Assembly: GCA_016801885.1 (NCBI GenBank)
Contig: CM028894.1
Coordinates: forward strand, 7,571,241 to 7,635,240
From: Toxotes chatareus
Taxonomy: Eukaryota; Chordata; Actinopteri; Toxotidae
Reading direction: 5' to 3'
Length of the DNA stretch: 64,000 nucleotides
This document shows positions 11,250 through 20,440 of this stretch, piece after piece (position 1 is the first letter of the stretch; every line of letters begins with the position of its first letter). The position numbers and the translations under genes are program-made. The notes under the pieces were generated by a model. The model did not search any database, had not been told where the DNA came from, and saw only the letters and a program-made list of their open reading frames with translations.

Positions 11250-12060
11250 TGAGTGTGCGAGCGTTGGAAGTACAGGCTTGTCTTCAACTCAGTTTAGATG
11301 TGGCTTTGTTCTGTATCCAGGTACATTGGAGTTTGGGTCTGGCTGAGTATTGTCAGGGTTTAGTTGTGGATGGATTCAGTGTGTGTGAAAAACATTGAGG
11401 TCGGTGTAGGTTTACAGTGTTTGCGCTTGTGTCAGTGTCTGTAGGTGGAAGCATATATGCAGTTGTGATCCGGACACAACTGTGTATATGTGGAAGCCTA
11501 TGGGGAGATAGTCTTGGAAGTGCAGGCTGAAGTGTGTAGCTGAGTGTTGTTGTGGTTATTTGTCAGTGTAGGTTTAGTGTGTGTTAGATGTAGTTGGCTC
11601 TTGACTAGTAGAGACTGTCAGTAGTTGTGTATTGTTGATTGAGCTCGGTGGTTAGGTGTTGTACTTGGGCCTGTAGGTGTGAGTCTGTGTGTGGCTGTGT
11701 TTAACAGGTTGATGAAGATTGGCGTGAAGGTCGTGGAGGAGGTCACAGTCGAAGTGGAGCTCAGGTACGCCCCCTGCTGTATGTGGAGGTTTTGCAAAGT
11801 GTTTAAAAATACGAGCTTAGACTTTCTTTCTTCCTGTGGCTCATGTTTAGTTTCTTTGTGCAGGATGGAGCAGCTGATCCAGAGGATTGTGAGAGACAAG
11901 GTGAGAGCAAGCATGTTGGTCAACATTGCTCAGTCTTTTGTTTTTTTACATTTCAGGGTTCATTTGTGTCTCACTGTCTCCATTTCTGTGTTCAATTCAG
12001 GAAGTGTTGGATCAGAGCCAGTTGGTGTGTGTCCTGGGCCACGAAGAGGAAGAATTGTAA
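7464..12060 (+). CDS. Uncharacterised exon-module gene, left-arm copy (putative protein)
   Basis: I do not recognise this gene. Exon E1 (7464-7591) holds ATG at 7572 and encodes MADVEA plus a split arginine codon. Further exon-like modules with AG/GT borders: K 8237-8269 (KDELLQRIIR), B 8672-8734 and 10308-10370 (WLHLAEW or CLHLAEW...), C 11708-11764 (LMKIGVKVVEEVTVEVELR), A 11864-11900 (MEQLIQRIVRDK) and terminal 12001-12060 (EVLDQSQLVCVLGHEEEEL, TAA), with AATAAA at 12102. E1, K, B and C end in phase 2; A ends in phase 0, which the terminal exon needs, so E1-K-B-C-A-terminal reads open from ATG to stop. The product would be short, helical and acidic, with no signal peptide or membrane segment. 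Other modules carry stops or lost donors. Real exon usage is unknown; a spliced non-coding RNA is the main alternative. Confidence 0.5.
7683..7718 (+). other. GC-rich A-type module next to the promoter (A0)
   Basis: After the acceptor TTTCCGCAG, the frame that follows E1 reads TDEGIQRSSRD, aligning with KDELLQRIIR and MEELIQRTMRD of the later modules. The DNA is CpG-rich, unlike its relatives. The donor position is occupied by CGTTTGGG, so it is not a clean exon; an upstream acceptor (CAG ending at 7672) is also possible. The right arm has the same sequence at 28508-28543. Confidence 0.45.
7994..8032 (+). other. Conserved hairpin element, left copy 1
   Basis: CAGTTGTG and CACAACTG flank a 7-nt ATCCGGA loop, and the stem extends outward through CATATATG/CATATACA with few mismatches (about 16-bp arms). 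The same element recurs at 11452-11490 and 14396-14434, and on the opposite strand at 22642-22680, about 24996-25029, about 26874-26907, and 28194-28232. Confidence 0.7.
8237..8269 (+). other. Module K exon, left copy 1
   Basis: 33-nt exon between TTCTCTGCAG and GTAAGAGA. In the frame delivered by E1 it encodes R-KDELLQRIIR and keeps phase 2 at both ends. Near-identical copies stand at 9601-9633 (+) and at 24132-24164, 26015-26047 and 27909-27941 (-). Confidence 0.6.
8516..8551 (+). other. Module A, left copy with lost donor
   Basis: After GTCCAG the sequence encodes MEELIKRTLRR. At the place where clean A modules have CAAG/GTGAG this copy has AAGATGCA, so the 5' splice site is missing. Similar donor-less copies begin at 9894, 10161, 12957 and 13229. 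Confidence 0.5.
8672..8734 (+). other. Module B exon, left copy 1
   Basis: 63-nt exon after a T-rich tract and TTCAGCAG, ending CCAG/GTAGCC. Phase 2 to 2. Peptide WLHLAEWGSS then LDEAVAKVEP and a split arginine. Other left copies: 9711-9773 (first codon TAG), 10308-10370 and 13382-13444; a shortened relative lies at 12815-12860. Right-arm copies include 23395-23457. Confidence 0.6.
8841..8877 (+). other. Module A' exon with in-frame TGA, left copy 1
   Basis: 37-nt exon between TTTGCTGCAG and GTGTGTG, aligning with module A but reading RVELIQRIL-stop-DQ: TGA sits where other modules have AGA. The same TGA is kept at 10450-10486 and 13543-13579. Inclusion would end translation. Confidence 0.55.
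9124..9163 (+). other. 40-nt A-like module with in-frame TGA, left copy 1
   Basis: Between TTTTTCAG and GTGAGCAA. In the phase-2 frame it reads GREELSERTV followed by TGA, again at the arginine position. Further copies at 10737-10776 and 13830-13869, and on the right arm around 23244-23283, 24604-24643 and 26471-26510. Confidence 0.5.
9464..9500 (+). other. Module A exon MAELIWRAMRDQ, left copy 1
   Basis: Clean 37-nt exon, TTTTGCAG to GTGAGACG, encoding MAELIWRAMRDQ, phase 2 to 0. A second copy at 11121-11157 reads MAELIWRATRDQ. Confidence 0.55.
9601..9633 (+). other. Module K exon, left copy 2
   Basis: Identical to the copy at 8237-8269, 1,364 nt further on, again followed by GTAAGAG. It shows that the K-B block was duplicated in tandem inside the arm. 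Confidence 0.6.
10308..10370 (+). other. Module B exon, left copy 3
   Basis: 63 nt, TTCAGCAG to GTAGCC, phase 2 to 2. Peptide CLHLAEWGSS then LDEAVANVEH and a split arginine; no stop. Confidence 0.55.
11708..11764 (+). other. Module C exon, left copy 1
   Basis: 57 nt between TTTAACAG and GTACGCC, encoding LMKIGVKVVEEVTVEVELR (last R split), phase 2 to 2. It precedes the A-terminal pair in all three 3' cassettes (left 1, left 2, right). Confidence 0.65.
11864..11900 (+). other. Module A exon of 3' cassette 1
   Basis: 37 nt from TTTGTGCAG to GTGAGAGC encoding MEQLIQRIVRDK; ends in phase 0, matching the terminal exon at 12001. Confidence 0.65.
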
Positions 12061-12125
12061 AGAGCTTTGTCTCTTTTTGGAGTGTGGAGGGTGTGTTTGC
12101 AAATAAATGCTTGATTTGTACCCAG
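12001..12125 (+). other. Terminal exon of the left-arm module gene
   Basis: After TTCAATTCAG, 19 codons (EVLDQSQLVCVLGHEEEEL) and TAA at 12058-12060, then AATAAA at 12102-12107. The right-arm mirror (22128-22069) differs by few bases and keeps the frame, stop and signal. Confidence 0.65.
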
Positions 12126-12814
12126 TGGCAGTTGTCTGTTTGTTGTCTATGTTTATTTTGTGATGTACAAACTGATTTCAAGGCTGCATGGAGTTTGGAG
12201 AATGTGCTGTGTTTAAACTTAGTGACTGGCTCCACACTTTAACATTTCAACCTTAGGTTTAGGACTTTTAGTTAATTCTTTAAGTGGCTAGAGTCATCTG
12301 TGAGGACTGTCAGAGTGTAAATGTAGTTGAAAATTTTTAGACAACTAGTTAATATGCAGATGAAACGGCGCAGGCTGTGCTGTGTGGATGCCAGATTCTT
12401 AGGCTTTAAATTGGGAGGTGTTAGATGCACCACTTAGACTTGATAGTTTTAAAAACACTGTTCTTTTTCTATTGGTTTAAACAGACCAAACCTATGTTAG
12501 AGAGCTGAATGCTTTGGCTGTTGACCTGTGGTGTCTGGGTGCCATAGTTTGAGTTTAAACTGTGAGCTGTTGGATGCAATAGTAAGATTTATGGGTAACT
12601 GTTTGGCTGTGCCTCTTTGACTTTAGACGTGAATAAGTAGATGTGTGTGTAATAGTTGGCTTTACGTCTGACTTGTTTGGTATGACCACATGTATGATAA
12701 TTTGGCACTCTGACTTTTAGACTGTGGTGTGTGGATGCCAGGCTGAGTTTAAACCCAGATGTGACAAATCTTCAGTGTTTTTACACATATGCATTAATGT
12801 CTCTCTCTTTCCAG

Positions 12815-15000
12815 GTGTATGTGGCTGAGTGGATGAGGCCATATCCAGGGTGGAGCTCAGGTACGCCCCCTGCTGTATGTGGAAGTGTAGCAGAATGTTT
12901 AAAATAGGTTTGACTGTTTGTACCTGTCTCTGATGTAGAGTGTTTGTCCTGTGCAGGATGGAGGAAGTGATCCAGAGAACCATGAGGATGCATGTTGGCC
13001 AATACTGCTCATTGTTTCTAGACTGAAGGTTTCATTTGTGTACACGCCCCAGCAGCAGTGTGTGTACTGCATCTGAGTGGAAGACCTGGAGAGAAGAACC
13101 TCAAGGACTCATTAATCACAGTGGTCACGTGACTGTAGGCCTGCTGAAGCAGCGATGGAACCACTGTCTCAACGCTTCGGCTTCAAAAGATGGATACTGC
13201 TTCGAGCATAACATCACTAATCGTGCAGGATGGAGGAGCTGATCAAGAGGACCATGAGAAGATGCATCTTAACCAATAATGCTCAATGTTTCTGCATTGA
13301 AGGACTCAGTTGTGTCTTGCTGTTGTTTGCTGTTTTTTTTTTGTTTTTTTTGTTTTCTTTGTGTTCCTTTGTGTTCAGCAGGTGCCTGCATCTGGCTGAG
13401 TGGGGTTCCAGCTTGGATGAGGCTGTGGCCAATGTGGAGCTCAGGTAGCCCTGTTGCACAATCTTAAAAAACAAAAGTTTTTAAAAAAATAAATAAATTA
13501 GTATCCAAAGTTGTTGTTTTTTTTTCCTTTAATTTGCTGCAGGAGGGTGGAGCTGATCCAGAGGATCCTTTGAGACCAGGTGTGTGAATACCACATTGTG
13601 CAGTGTTTTTACCCATATGCATGCATCCATGTCTGAGTGTGAGAATGTGTCTATTAAAGTCAGAAGGCAGTGCCTGCTTTTGTCTTTAATGCACCTTAGA
13701 TGGGGCTTAGTTCAGTTCTTGGGGGGGGGGCTCAGGTTAGGCCCCTGCTGCAGCTGGAAGTGAAGCAAAATATTAGAAGTTCAAGGACTGACTTGATTAG
13801 TATCCAAAACCAATGTGTTTCTTTTTCAGCGGGAGGGAGGAGCTGAGTGAGAGGACCGTTTGAGAGCAGGTGAGCAAGAGCCACATTGTAGTCTTTCTAC
13901 ACTTATACATGCACTAATTTTACACTTTTTGTGTGTGTGTGTGAGTGTGTGTGAGAGAGAGAGTGTTAGTGTCAGTGTTGTAGGTGTATGTGGGGTGGAG
14001 TCAGTGAAGATGCTGCTGGTGAGGATAGAGCGCCATCCTGTGGGAGTGAGGGACACACTGCAACTGTTGGTGTGTTGTCAGAGTCCTGTGCAGGATGGAG
14101 GAGCTGATCCAGAGGACCACGAGAAACAAGATGAGAGCAAGCATGTTGCTCAGTGTTTCTACAGATATGCATGCATTAATTTCTTTCTGTGTGTGTGTGT
14201 CTGAGTGCGAGCGTTGGAAGTGCAGGCCTGTCTTCAACTCAGTTTAGATGTGGCTTTGTTCTGTATCCAGGTGCATTGGAGTTTGGGTCTGGCTGAGTAG
14301 TGTCAGGGTTTAGTTGTGGATGGATTCAGTGTGTGTGAAAAGCATTGAGGTCGGTGTAGGTTTACAGTGTTTGTGCTTGTGTCTGTAGGTGGAAGCATAT
14401 ATGCAGTTGTGATCCGGACACAACTGTGTATATGTGGAAGCCTATGGGCAGATAGTGTTGGCAGTGCAGGCTGAAGTGTGTAGCTGAGTGTTGTCAGGCT
14501 TAGTTGTGGTTATTTGTCAATGTAGGTTTAGTGTGTGTGTTAGATGTGTGAGTCTGTGTGTGGCTGTGATTAGCAGGTTGATGAAGATTGGCATGAAGGT
14601 CACGGAGGAGGTCAAAGTGGAGCTCAGGTAGGCCTCCTGCTGCATGTGGAGGTTTTGCAAAATGTTTAAAAATGCAAAGTTAGACTTTTTCTTTTCTTCC
14701 TGTGGCTCATATTTAGTTTCTTTGTACATTGTGCAGGATGGAGCAGCTGATCAAGAGGACCACAAGAAACAAGGTGAGAGCAAGCATGTTGGTCAACGTT
14801 GTTCACTTTTTGTTTTTAACATGTCAGGAATCATTTGTGTCTCCCTGTCTCCCTGTCTCCGTTTCTGTGTTCAATTCAGGAAGTGTCCGGTCAGAGGCAG
14901 TTGGTGTGTGTGTCCTGGGCCATGAAGAGGAAGAATTGCATCTGGGCTTGTGGAGGGTGTTTGCAAATTAAAGGCTTGATTTGTACCCAGTAGCAGTTGT
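12815..15000 (+). pseudogene. Second, partly degraded set of modules and 3' cassette in the left arm
   Basis: This is a tandem partial copy of the preceding gene: shortened B (12815-12860), A copies (12957, 13229), B (13382-13444), A' (13543-13579), the 40-nt module (13830-13869), A at 14094-14130 whose donor is AAG/ATGAG instead of GT, C (14577-14627, two codons shorter), A (14737-14773, MEQLIKRTTRNK) and terminal exon from 14880. The terminal exon has an extra TG in its GTGTGTG run, which shifts the frame past the normal stop, and the AATAAA of cassette 1 is ATTAAA-like here. No ATG/promoter copy precedes it. It may still serve as alternative 3' exons. Confidence 0.55.
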
Positions 15001-15389
15001 CTGCTTGTTGGCTTTGCTTCTTTTGCAATGCACCAACTAATTTCGAGGCTGTGCAGAGACTGTGCCATGTTTAATCTTGGTGACCGGCTCCACACTTTAG
15101 GTTAACATTTCAACCTTAGGTATAGGACTTTTCTTTATTTAGAGCCATCTGTGAGGACTGCCAGAGAGTAAATGAGACAAATAGTTAATATGTAGATGAA
15201 ACAGCACAGGCTGTGCTGTGTGGATGCCAGATTCTTTGGCTTTAAACTGGGATGTGTTAAAAGCATCACTTAGACTTGATAGAATTTTAAGAACTCTGTT
15301 CTTTTTTTGTTGGTTTAAACAGACCAAACCTATGTTAGAGAGTTTTATGCTTCCTGTCAACTTGATAGTCAAAGTGCGATGATTTTTGT

Positions 15390-15860
15390 TTTTGTTGCTG
15401 CAATAAAGTGGATTTGTGTCTGTCTTTTTTTTTTCTTTTTTTTTTTTGTCTTAAGCTTGACATGTAACAAATAGGGGAAATAGAAAAAAGATGACTTGAG
15501 TAGCCGCGATACAGGTCTACATGTACAGTGTGTCACACTTTACAAGTTTTTGTTGTTGTTGCAATAAAGTGGACTTGTGTCTGTGTTGTCTTTTCTGTCT
15601 TAAGTTTGACATCTACCAAATAGGGGGAAGGACAAAAAAGGAAAATAGAAAAAAGTTGACTTGAGTAGCCACGATACAGGTCTACATGTACAGTGTGTCA
15701 CGCTTTACAAGTTTTTGTTGTTGCAATAAAGTGAATTTGTGTCTGTGTTGTCTTTTGTGTCTTGAGGTTGACATGTACCAAATAGGGGGAAGGACAACAA
15801 AGAACAATAGAAAAAAAAAAAAAAGATGACTTGAGTAAACATACAGGTCTACATGTACAA
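15390..15860 (+). repeat. Three tandem copies of a 162-nt unit, mirrored on the right arm
   Basis: CAATAAAGTGGA/TTTGTGTCTG recurs at 15401, 15562 and 15724, each followed by a run, then TTGACATGTAACAAATAGGGG-like sequence and a shared 'TACAGGTCTACATGTACA' motif. The right arm has about two copies at roughly 20880-21190 in opposite orientation. Confidence 0.6.
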
Positions 15861-16735
15861 AGAGTGTCACACTTTACAACTCAAACTCTTACAAAGTGTC
15901 ACTCTCCGTAACATTAATTTGGTCTTGTGTGTCACTGAGTGGGCCCATGTATGCAACTGCACATCAACAGTATAGTGGACTTTCATTGACGGAAGCCTAC
16001 TCCTGTTGGAAGGAGTCATATGGTGTTTTGAATTGATTCATCTTGTAGCAGAGCGCCTGTGGTTTAAACATTCTGCCAAACTCGCAGATGCAGGAAAGCG
16101 CCTACCCGGGCTCCGCTTTGACCGTGACCTCCTCCATGACTCAGTCCTACTGGCCCTTTATCAATGAACTATTTTCATTTTCTATTTTTAAGCAATGTAG
16201 ACGTGTAGGAACTTGTGCAGGGATAATAGAGAAGAAATAAAATCAGCTTATGTGGGGCTTTCTCTGCAAATGGAATCGCTGAGTTTCTGCTAAAGACAGA
16301 AAATGCAGCACTTAAAATTAAAAAAACAATAGGTAAGTAGAGATGTAATGAATGGGAAGAACAAAGTCATTGATTATTGAAGTAATCAGGTAACTGAAGA
16401 AATCACATACTTAAAGAACTGAGTAAACAAACCAATCAAGTAGTAAAAGATCTGAATACTGACGTAATGGAGCAGTTAAGCCAAATGCGATAAAAGAACA
16501 AGTAATCAGGTAATTGAAGTATTTAAGTGAGTAAAGTAATGGAGTAGTAAATCAAAAAAATTATTGAAGTAGTCATGGTGTTAAATAAAGTAAACGACTA
16601 AGTAATGTACTGGAGAACTAAATCAAATTAAGTATTGAAGTAGTCATGAGGTTAAATAAACGATTTGTTAAGTAATGTAATGGAGTAGATATGCAAAATA
16701 TAATTTTCGAGAAAACTTTTTTTTTGCTTTTATTT
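15860..16735. other. AT-rich inner left arm, no gene seen
   Basis: Mirrors 20440-20900. From about 16340 it is built of degenerate 'AATCAAGTAGTAAA', 'GTAATGGAGTAG' phrases, the short, non-expanded counterpart of the right-arm minisatellite. No module exon is seen here. Confidence 0.5.
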
Positions 16736-16787
16736 TTGACCGCTGAAGCATTCAACCACCGGCACCCCTCTCACTCACACACACAGG

Positions 16788-16848
16788 TATTACCCTGTGA
16801 TTAGGAGAACAATCTGCTCTACCAGCTGAGCTTCTCCCTCCCGTTTTT
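16788..16848 (-). repeat. tRNA-like element, inner left arm
   Basis: Read on the minus strand it has AGCTCAGCTGGTAGAGCA (box A-like), followed by TCTCCTAATCACAGGGT; no good B box or acceptor stem. It is the mirror partner of the better preserved element at 19224-19291. Confidence 0.45.
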
Positions 16849-17039
16849 TGTTCTTAAACGCTTCATTTTAGCATGTATTTTCGCGACAGTTAATATTTAA
16901 ATAGAGTAATCTGTTGCATAAGTAATTGAGTAGATTTGCAAAATGGCGTCGAAAAAAAATCATTTTTGAAAAACATTAAAATTCTTTTTTGTTTTTTTAG
17001 CCTCCCATTTTTTCTATAAGCCCCACCCCCCACAAAGAC

Positions 17040-17080
<41 letters not shown>

Positions 17081-17135
17081 TTTCACATACATTTCACAAG
17101 CATTACATACATTACATTTCATACACATTTCAAAC

Positions 17136-17203
17136 GGGGACCGAACCCCCGACCCTGTGATTGGGAAGCAACGCGCTCTACCGACTGAGCCATGCAACCA
17201 CGC
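17136..17203 (-). repeat. tRNA-like (probably SINE-head) element, left
   Basis: Minus strand starts GCGTGGTTGC, then ATGGCTCAGTCGGTAGAGCG (box A) and GGGGTTCGGTCCCC (box B and T arm). The two ends do not form a 7-bp acceptor stem, so a functional tRNA is unlikely. Mirror copy at 18874-18941. Confidence 0.6.
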
Positions 17204-17338
17204 TTTCGGCCTCACTTTCACCGCCTTATGAGCCTCTCCTCAGTGGATTCAGCAACGGGAGCTATGCTATAGTCTATTGCGTTTTGGTAAGCTGATCCCT
17301 GGTGTTGATGTGAAAAGGACGAAAAACACGAGCTGTGG

Positions 17339-17412
17339 CGTGAGCTCGGCTAGCTCAGGCGGTTAGGTGAAGGGTTGAAAACCAAGAGTCTACGAGTTCG
17401 AATTTTATGAGA
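17339..17412 (+). repeat. tRNA-like element 2, left
   Basis: GGCTAGCTCAGGCGGTTAGG (box A-like) and GAGTTCGAATT (box B-like) at tRNA spacing. Mirror copy on the minus strand at about 18682-18755. Probably a tRNA-derived repeat. Confidence 0.5.
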
Positions 17413-17429
17413 GCCACCTCTATTTTTAA

Positions 17430-17735
17430 AACCAGACACCCCGGTTGCCAATTGAAGAGGGCTCCGAATGCGGCGGCCAGTGCGACGGCCAGCGGTGGCG
17501 CACGTGGATCGCTCGCGCTTTGAAAGCCGTACCAACCTGGTAGAAGCAGGTTCGAGACCAGGTTCTCCACATAAGAGCCATGTGTATTTTTTTAAAACCA
17601 GACACCCCGGTTGCCAATTGAAGAGGGCTCCGAATGCGGTGGCCAGTGCGACGGCCAGCGGTGGCGCACGTGGATCGCTCGCGCTTTGAAAGCCGTACCA
17701 ACCCGGCAACGGCAGGTTCGAGACCAGGTTGTTAC
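17430..17735 (+). repeat. Two tandem copies of a CpG-rich ~165-nt unit, left of the apex
   Basis: Each copy runs CCAGACACCCCGGTTGCCAA ... GGTGGCGCACGTGGATCGC ... GCAGGTTCGAGACCAGGTT. The last phrase resembles a pol III B box. Two mirror copies lie at about 18345-18655. The long open frames across it result from its GC content. Confidence 0.6.
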
Positions 17736-17864
17736 TGGCAGTGTAGAACAGAAAGCTGCTGTGTGTTTATCCTTTACTTCTTATAGACAGCTTCATTGTT
17801 AAAAAAAAAAAAAAAAGCGAGCGTAAACGGCATTATTCTTTTGTTAAAAGTTTTTGCTTTTATA

Positions 17865-17922
17865 ATGACAATATAGCGAAAGACGGCATCGCAAGCGATG
17901 CCGTCTTTCGCTATATTGTCAT
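17865..17922. repeat. Perfect 28+2+28 quasi-palindrome
   Basis: Starts ATGACAATATAGCGAAAG, centre GGCATCGC-AA-GCGATGCC, ends CTTTCGCTATATTGTCAT. Perfect arms with an AA loop. The mirror position (about 18240-18255) keeps only TATATTGTCATTAAAG, so the hairpin arose on one side after the palindrome formed. Confidence 0.8.
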
Positions 17923-18030
17923 GCAAAACGAAAAAGTAAACGTTTTTTTTTTTTTTTTTTTTTTTTTTTGGGAGTTTTTTTTTTACAGAGTCATTAAGAA
18001 TGTACGGATTACTATACGCAGCTCGCTCGA

Positions 18031-18115
18031 ATCGACCCAGGGAGCCAAAAACCGAGCAGTAGGTCCGCGCAGCAAGCTGCGCGGACCTACTGTCGGTTTT
18101 GACTCCTGGGTCGAT
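18031..18115. repeat. Apex hairpin of the giant palindrome
   Basis: Core CAGTAGGTCCGCGCAGC-AA and its exact complement (18057-18092), extended imperfectly by ATCGACCCAGG...CCTGGGTCGAT to 18031-18115. Its centre, 18074.5, coincides with the symmetry centre estimated from the inner repeats. Confidence 0.75.
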
Positions 18116-18212
18116 CTCAGCTTCGCAGACTCTCATGCTACTCAGCTTTACACCTTTGCTTGCATAGTAACAATACAGCCATACTATTATCTCTCTCTCT
18201 CTCTCTCTCTCC

Positions 18213-18243
<31 letters not shown>

Positions 18244-18344
18244 TATTGTCATTAAAGAAGGCAAAAACCTTTTACCTAAATTATTGCTTTGGTTGCGCTT
18301 GCTTTTAGTAAATATTAATGCTTGATTGTTAAAGGATTTATATA

Positions 18345-18660
18345 CTGGTGGACGACCTGGTTTCGAACCTGCTTCTACAGGGTTGGTACGGTTTTCAAAC
18401 CGCGAGCGATCCACGTGCGCCACCGCTGGCCGTCGCACTTGCCGCTGCATTCGGAGCCCTCTTCAATTGGCAACCGGGGTGTCTGGTTTTAAAAAAAATA
18501 CACATGGCTCCCATGTGGAGAACCTGGTCTCGAACCTGCTTTTACAAGGTTGGTACGGCTTTCAAAGCGCGAGCGATCCACGTGCGCCACCGCTGGCCGT
18601 CGCACTGGCCGCCGCATTCGGAGCCCTCTTCAATTGGCAACCGGGGTGTCTGGTTTTAAA
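18345..18660 (-). repeat. Two CpG-rich tandem units, right of the apex
   Basis: Reverse complement of the units at 17430-17735, with GGCAACCGGGGTGTCTGG closing each copy. Confidence 0.6.
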
Positions 18661-18873
18661 AATAGAGGTCGCTCTCATAAAGATTCGAACTCGTAGTCTC
18701 TTGGTTTCCAACCCTTCACCTAACCGCCTGAGCTAGCCGAGCTCACGCCGCAGCTCGTGTTTTTCGAGCTTTTCACATCAATCAGCTTACCAAAGCGCAA
18801 TAGACTATAGCATAGCTCCCGTTGTTGAATCCACTGAGGAGAGGCTCATAAGGCGGTGAAAGTGGGGCCGAAA

Positions 18874-18941
18874 GCGTGGTTGCATGGCTCAGTCGGTAGA
18901 GCGCGTTGCTTCCCAATCACAGGGTCGGGGGTTCGGTCCCC
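18874..18941 (+). repeat. tRNA-like (probably SINE-head) element, right
   Basis: Same 68-nt sequence as 17136-17203, here on the plus strand. Followed by ACTTGAAACGTGTCTG and short 'ATGTAATGCTTGTGAA' repeats, a tail also seen after the element at 19224. Confidence 0.6.
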
Positions 18942-19223
18942 ACTTGAAACGTGTCTGAAATGTAATGCTTGTGAAATGTATGTAATGCTTGTGAAATGTA
19001 TGTAAAGCCTGTCTGTGTGTTTGTGAACTGTGTGTGTGCGGTGGGACTTGCAGAGAAAGAAAAAGGGGGGGATAAAAAACAAAAAGAGGGGGGGCGGGGG
19101 TTTTTTTTTTTTTTTTTTTTTTTTTTCGACGCCATTTTGCAAATTTAGTCGGTTACTTATGTAACAGATTACTCTGTTCAATTATTAACTGTCGCTCATA
19201 GAACGCTCAGCTCGAAGCCAGAA

Positions 19224-19291
19224 GCGTGGTTGGATAGCTCAGTTGGTAGAGCACGATGTTTCCCAACCCCAGGGTCCGGGGTTCGATCCCC
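19224..19291 (+). repeat. Third tRNA-like element, right
   Basis: GCGTGGTTGG then ATAGCTCAGTTGGTAGAGCA (box A) and GGGGTTCGATCCCC (consensus box B), the best preserved of the set. It still lacks an acceptor stem partner for GCGTGGT. Partner of the decayed element at 16788-16848. Confidence 0.6.
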
Positions 19292-19425
19292 ACATGAAAC
19301 GTGTATGAAATGTAATGCTTGTAAATGTATGTAATGCTTGTAAATGTATGTAAAGCTTGTGTGTGTGTGTGCGTGTGCGTGGTGGGGATTGCAGAAAAAG
19401 AAAAAGAGGGGATAAGTCAGAAATA

Positions 19426-19468
19426 AATGTAATGGACTAGATATTTTGAATATCTAGTCCATTACATT
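19426..19468. repeat. 20+3+20 perfect hairpin at the start of the minisatellite
   Basis: AATGTAATGGACTAGATATT, spacer TTG, then the exact reverse complement. Located where the right arm leaves the tRNA-like block. Confidence 0.75.
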
Positions 19469-19599
19469 ACTTAACTATCAGTACTTCATTTATTTAATTT
19501 ACTTCTCCATTACTTAATCATTTACTTTATTTAACCTCATGACTGCTTCAATACTTAATATATTTGATTTACTTCTCCATTACATTACTTAGCTAATCA

Positions 19600-20440
19600 T
19601 TTATTTAATCTCACGACTACTTCAATACTTAATATATATGATTTACTACTACAATACTTTATATATGATTTACTACTTCAATACTTTATATATATGATTT
19701 ACTACTTCAATACTTTATATATGATTTACTACTTCAATACTTTATATATGATTTACTACTTCAATACTTAATATATATGATTTACTACTTCAATACTTTA
19801 TATATGATTTACTACTACAATACTTTATATATGATTTACTACTTCAATACTTTATATATATGATTTACTACTTCAATACTTTATATATATGATTTACTAC
19901 TTCAATACTTAATATATATGATTTACTACTACAATACTTTATATATGATTTACTACTTCAATACTTTATATATGATTTACTACTTCAATACTTTATATAT
20001 ATGATTTACTACTTCAATACTTTATATATATGATTTACTACTTCAATACTTAATATATATGATTTACTACTTCAATACTTAATATATATGATTTACTACT
20101 ACAATACTTTATATATGATTTACTACTTCAATACTTTATATATGATTTACTACTTCAATACTTTATATATATGATTTACTACTTCAATACTTTATATATA
20201 TGATTTACTACTACAATACTTTATATATGATTTACTACTTCAATACTTTATATATGATTTACTACTTCAATACTTAATATATATGATTTACTACTTCAAT
20301 ACTTAATATATATGATTTACTACTTCAATACTTTATATATGATTTACTACTTTAATACTTTTATATATGATTTACTACTTCAATACTTAATATATATGAT
20401 TTACTACTTCAATACTTAATATATATGATTTACTTCTCCA
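19600..20440. repeat. AT-rich minisatellite, about 28-30 nt unit
   Basis: About 28 copies of 'ATATATGATTTACTACTTC' followed by AATACTTTAT or AATACTTAAT, with 2-nt length variants and CTTC/CTAC variants arranged in higher-order blocks (a run of about 6-7 units recurs). Present only on the right side of the palindrome. Confidence 0.85.

Noticed and set aside
8591..11346. Frames rich in repeated C-V or T-H dipeptides
   Set aside because: They are translations of GT/CA microsatellites next to the modules.
8237..14773. snoRNA host gene with one snoRNA per intron
   Set aside because: Short exons with repeated introns suggested it, but no paired C/D or H/ACA boxes at consistent positions were found by eye.
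7464..15000. CRISPR array or bacterial repeat system
   Set aside because: The repeats are exon/intron blocks of variable length in a vertebrate context, not short direct repeats with uniform spacers.
17350..18736. Overlapping long open frames around the apex
   Set aside because: They run through the CpG-rich tandem units and tRNA-like elements on both strands and in several frames, as expected of GC-rich repeats without stops.
17136..19291. Functional tRNA genes
   Set aside because: Box A and box B are present, but the 5' GCGTGGT has no complementary 3' acceptor strand and the anticodon arm is poor; tRNA-derived repeats are more likely.
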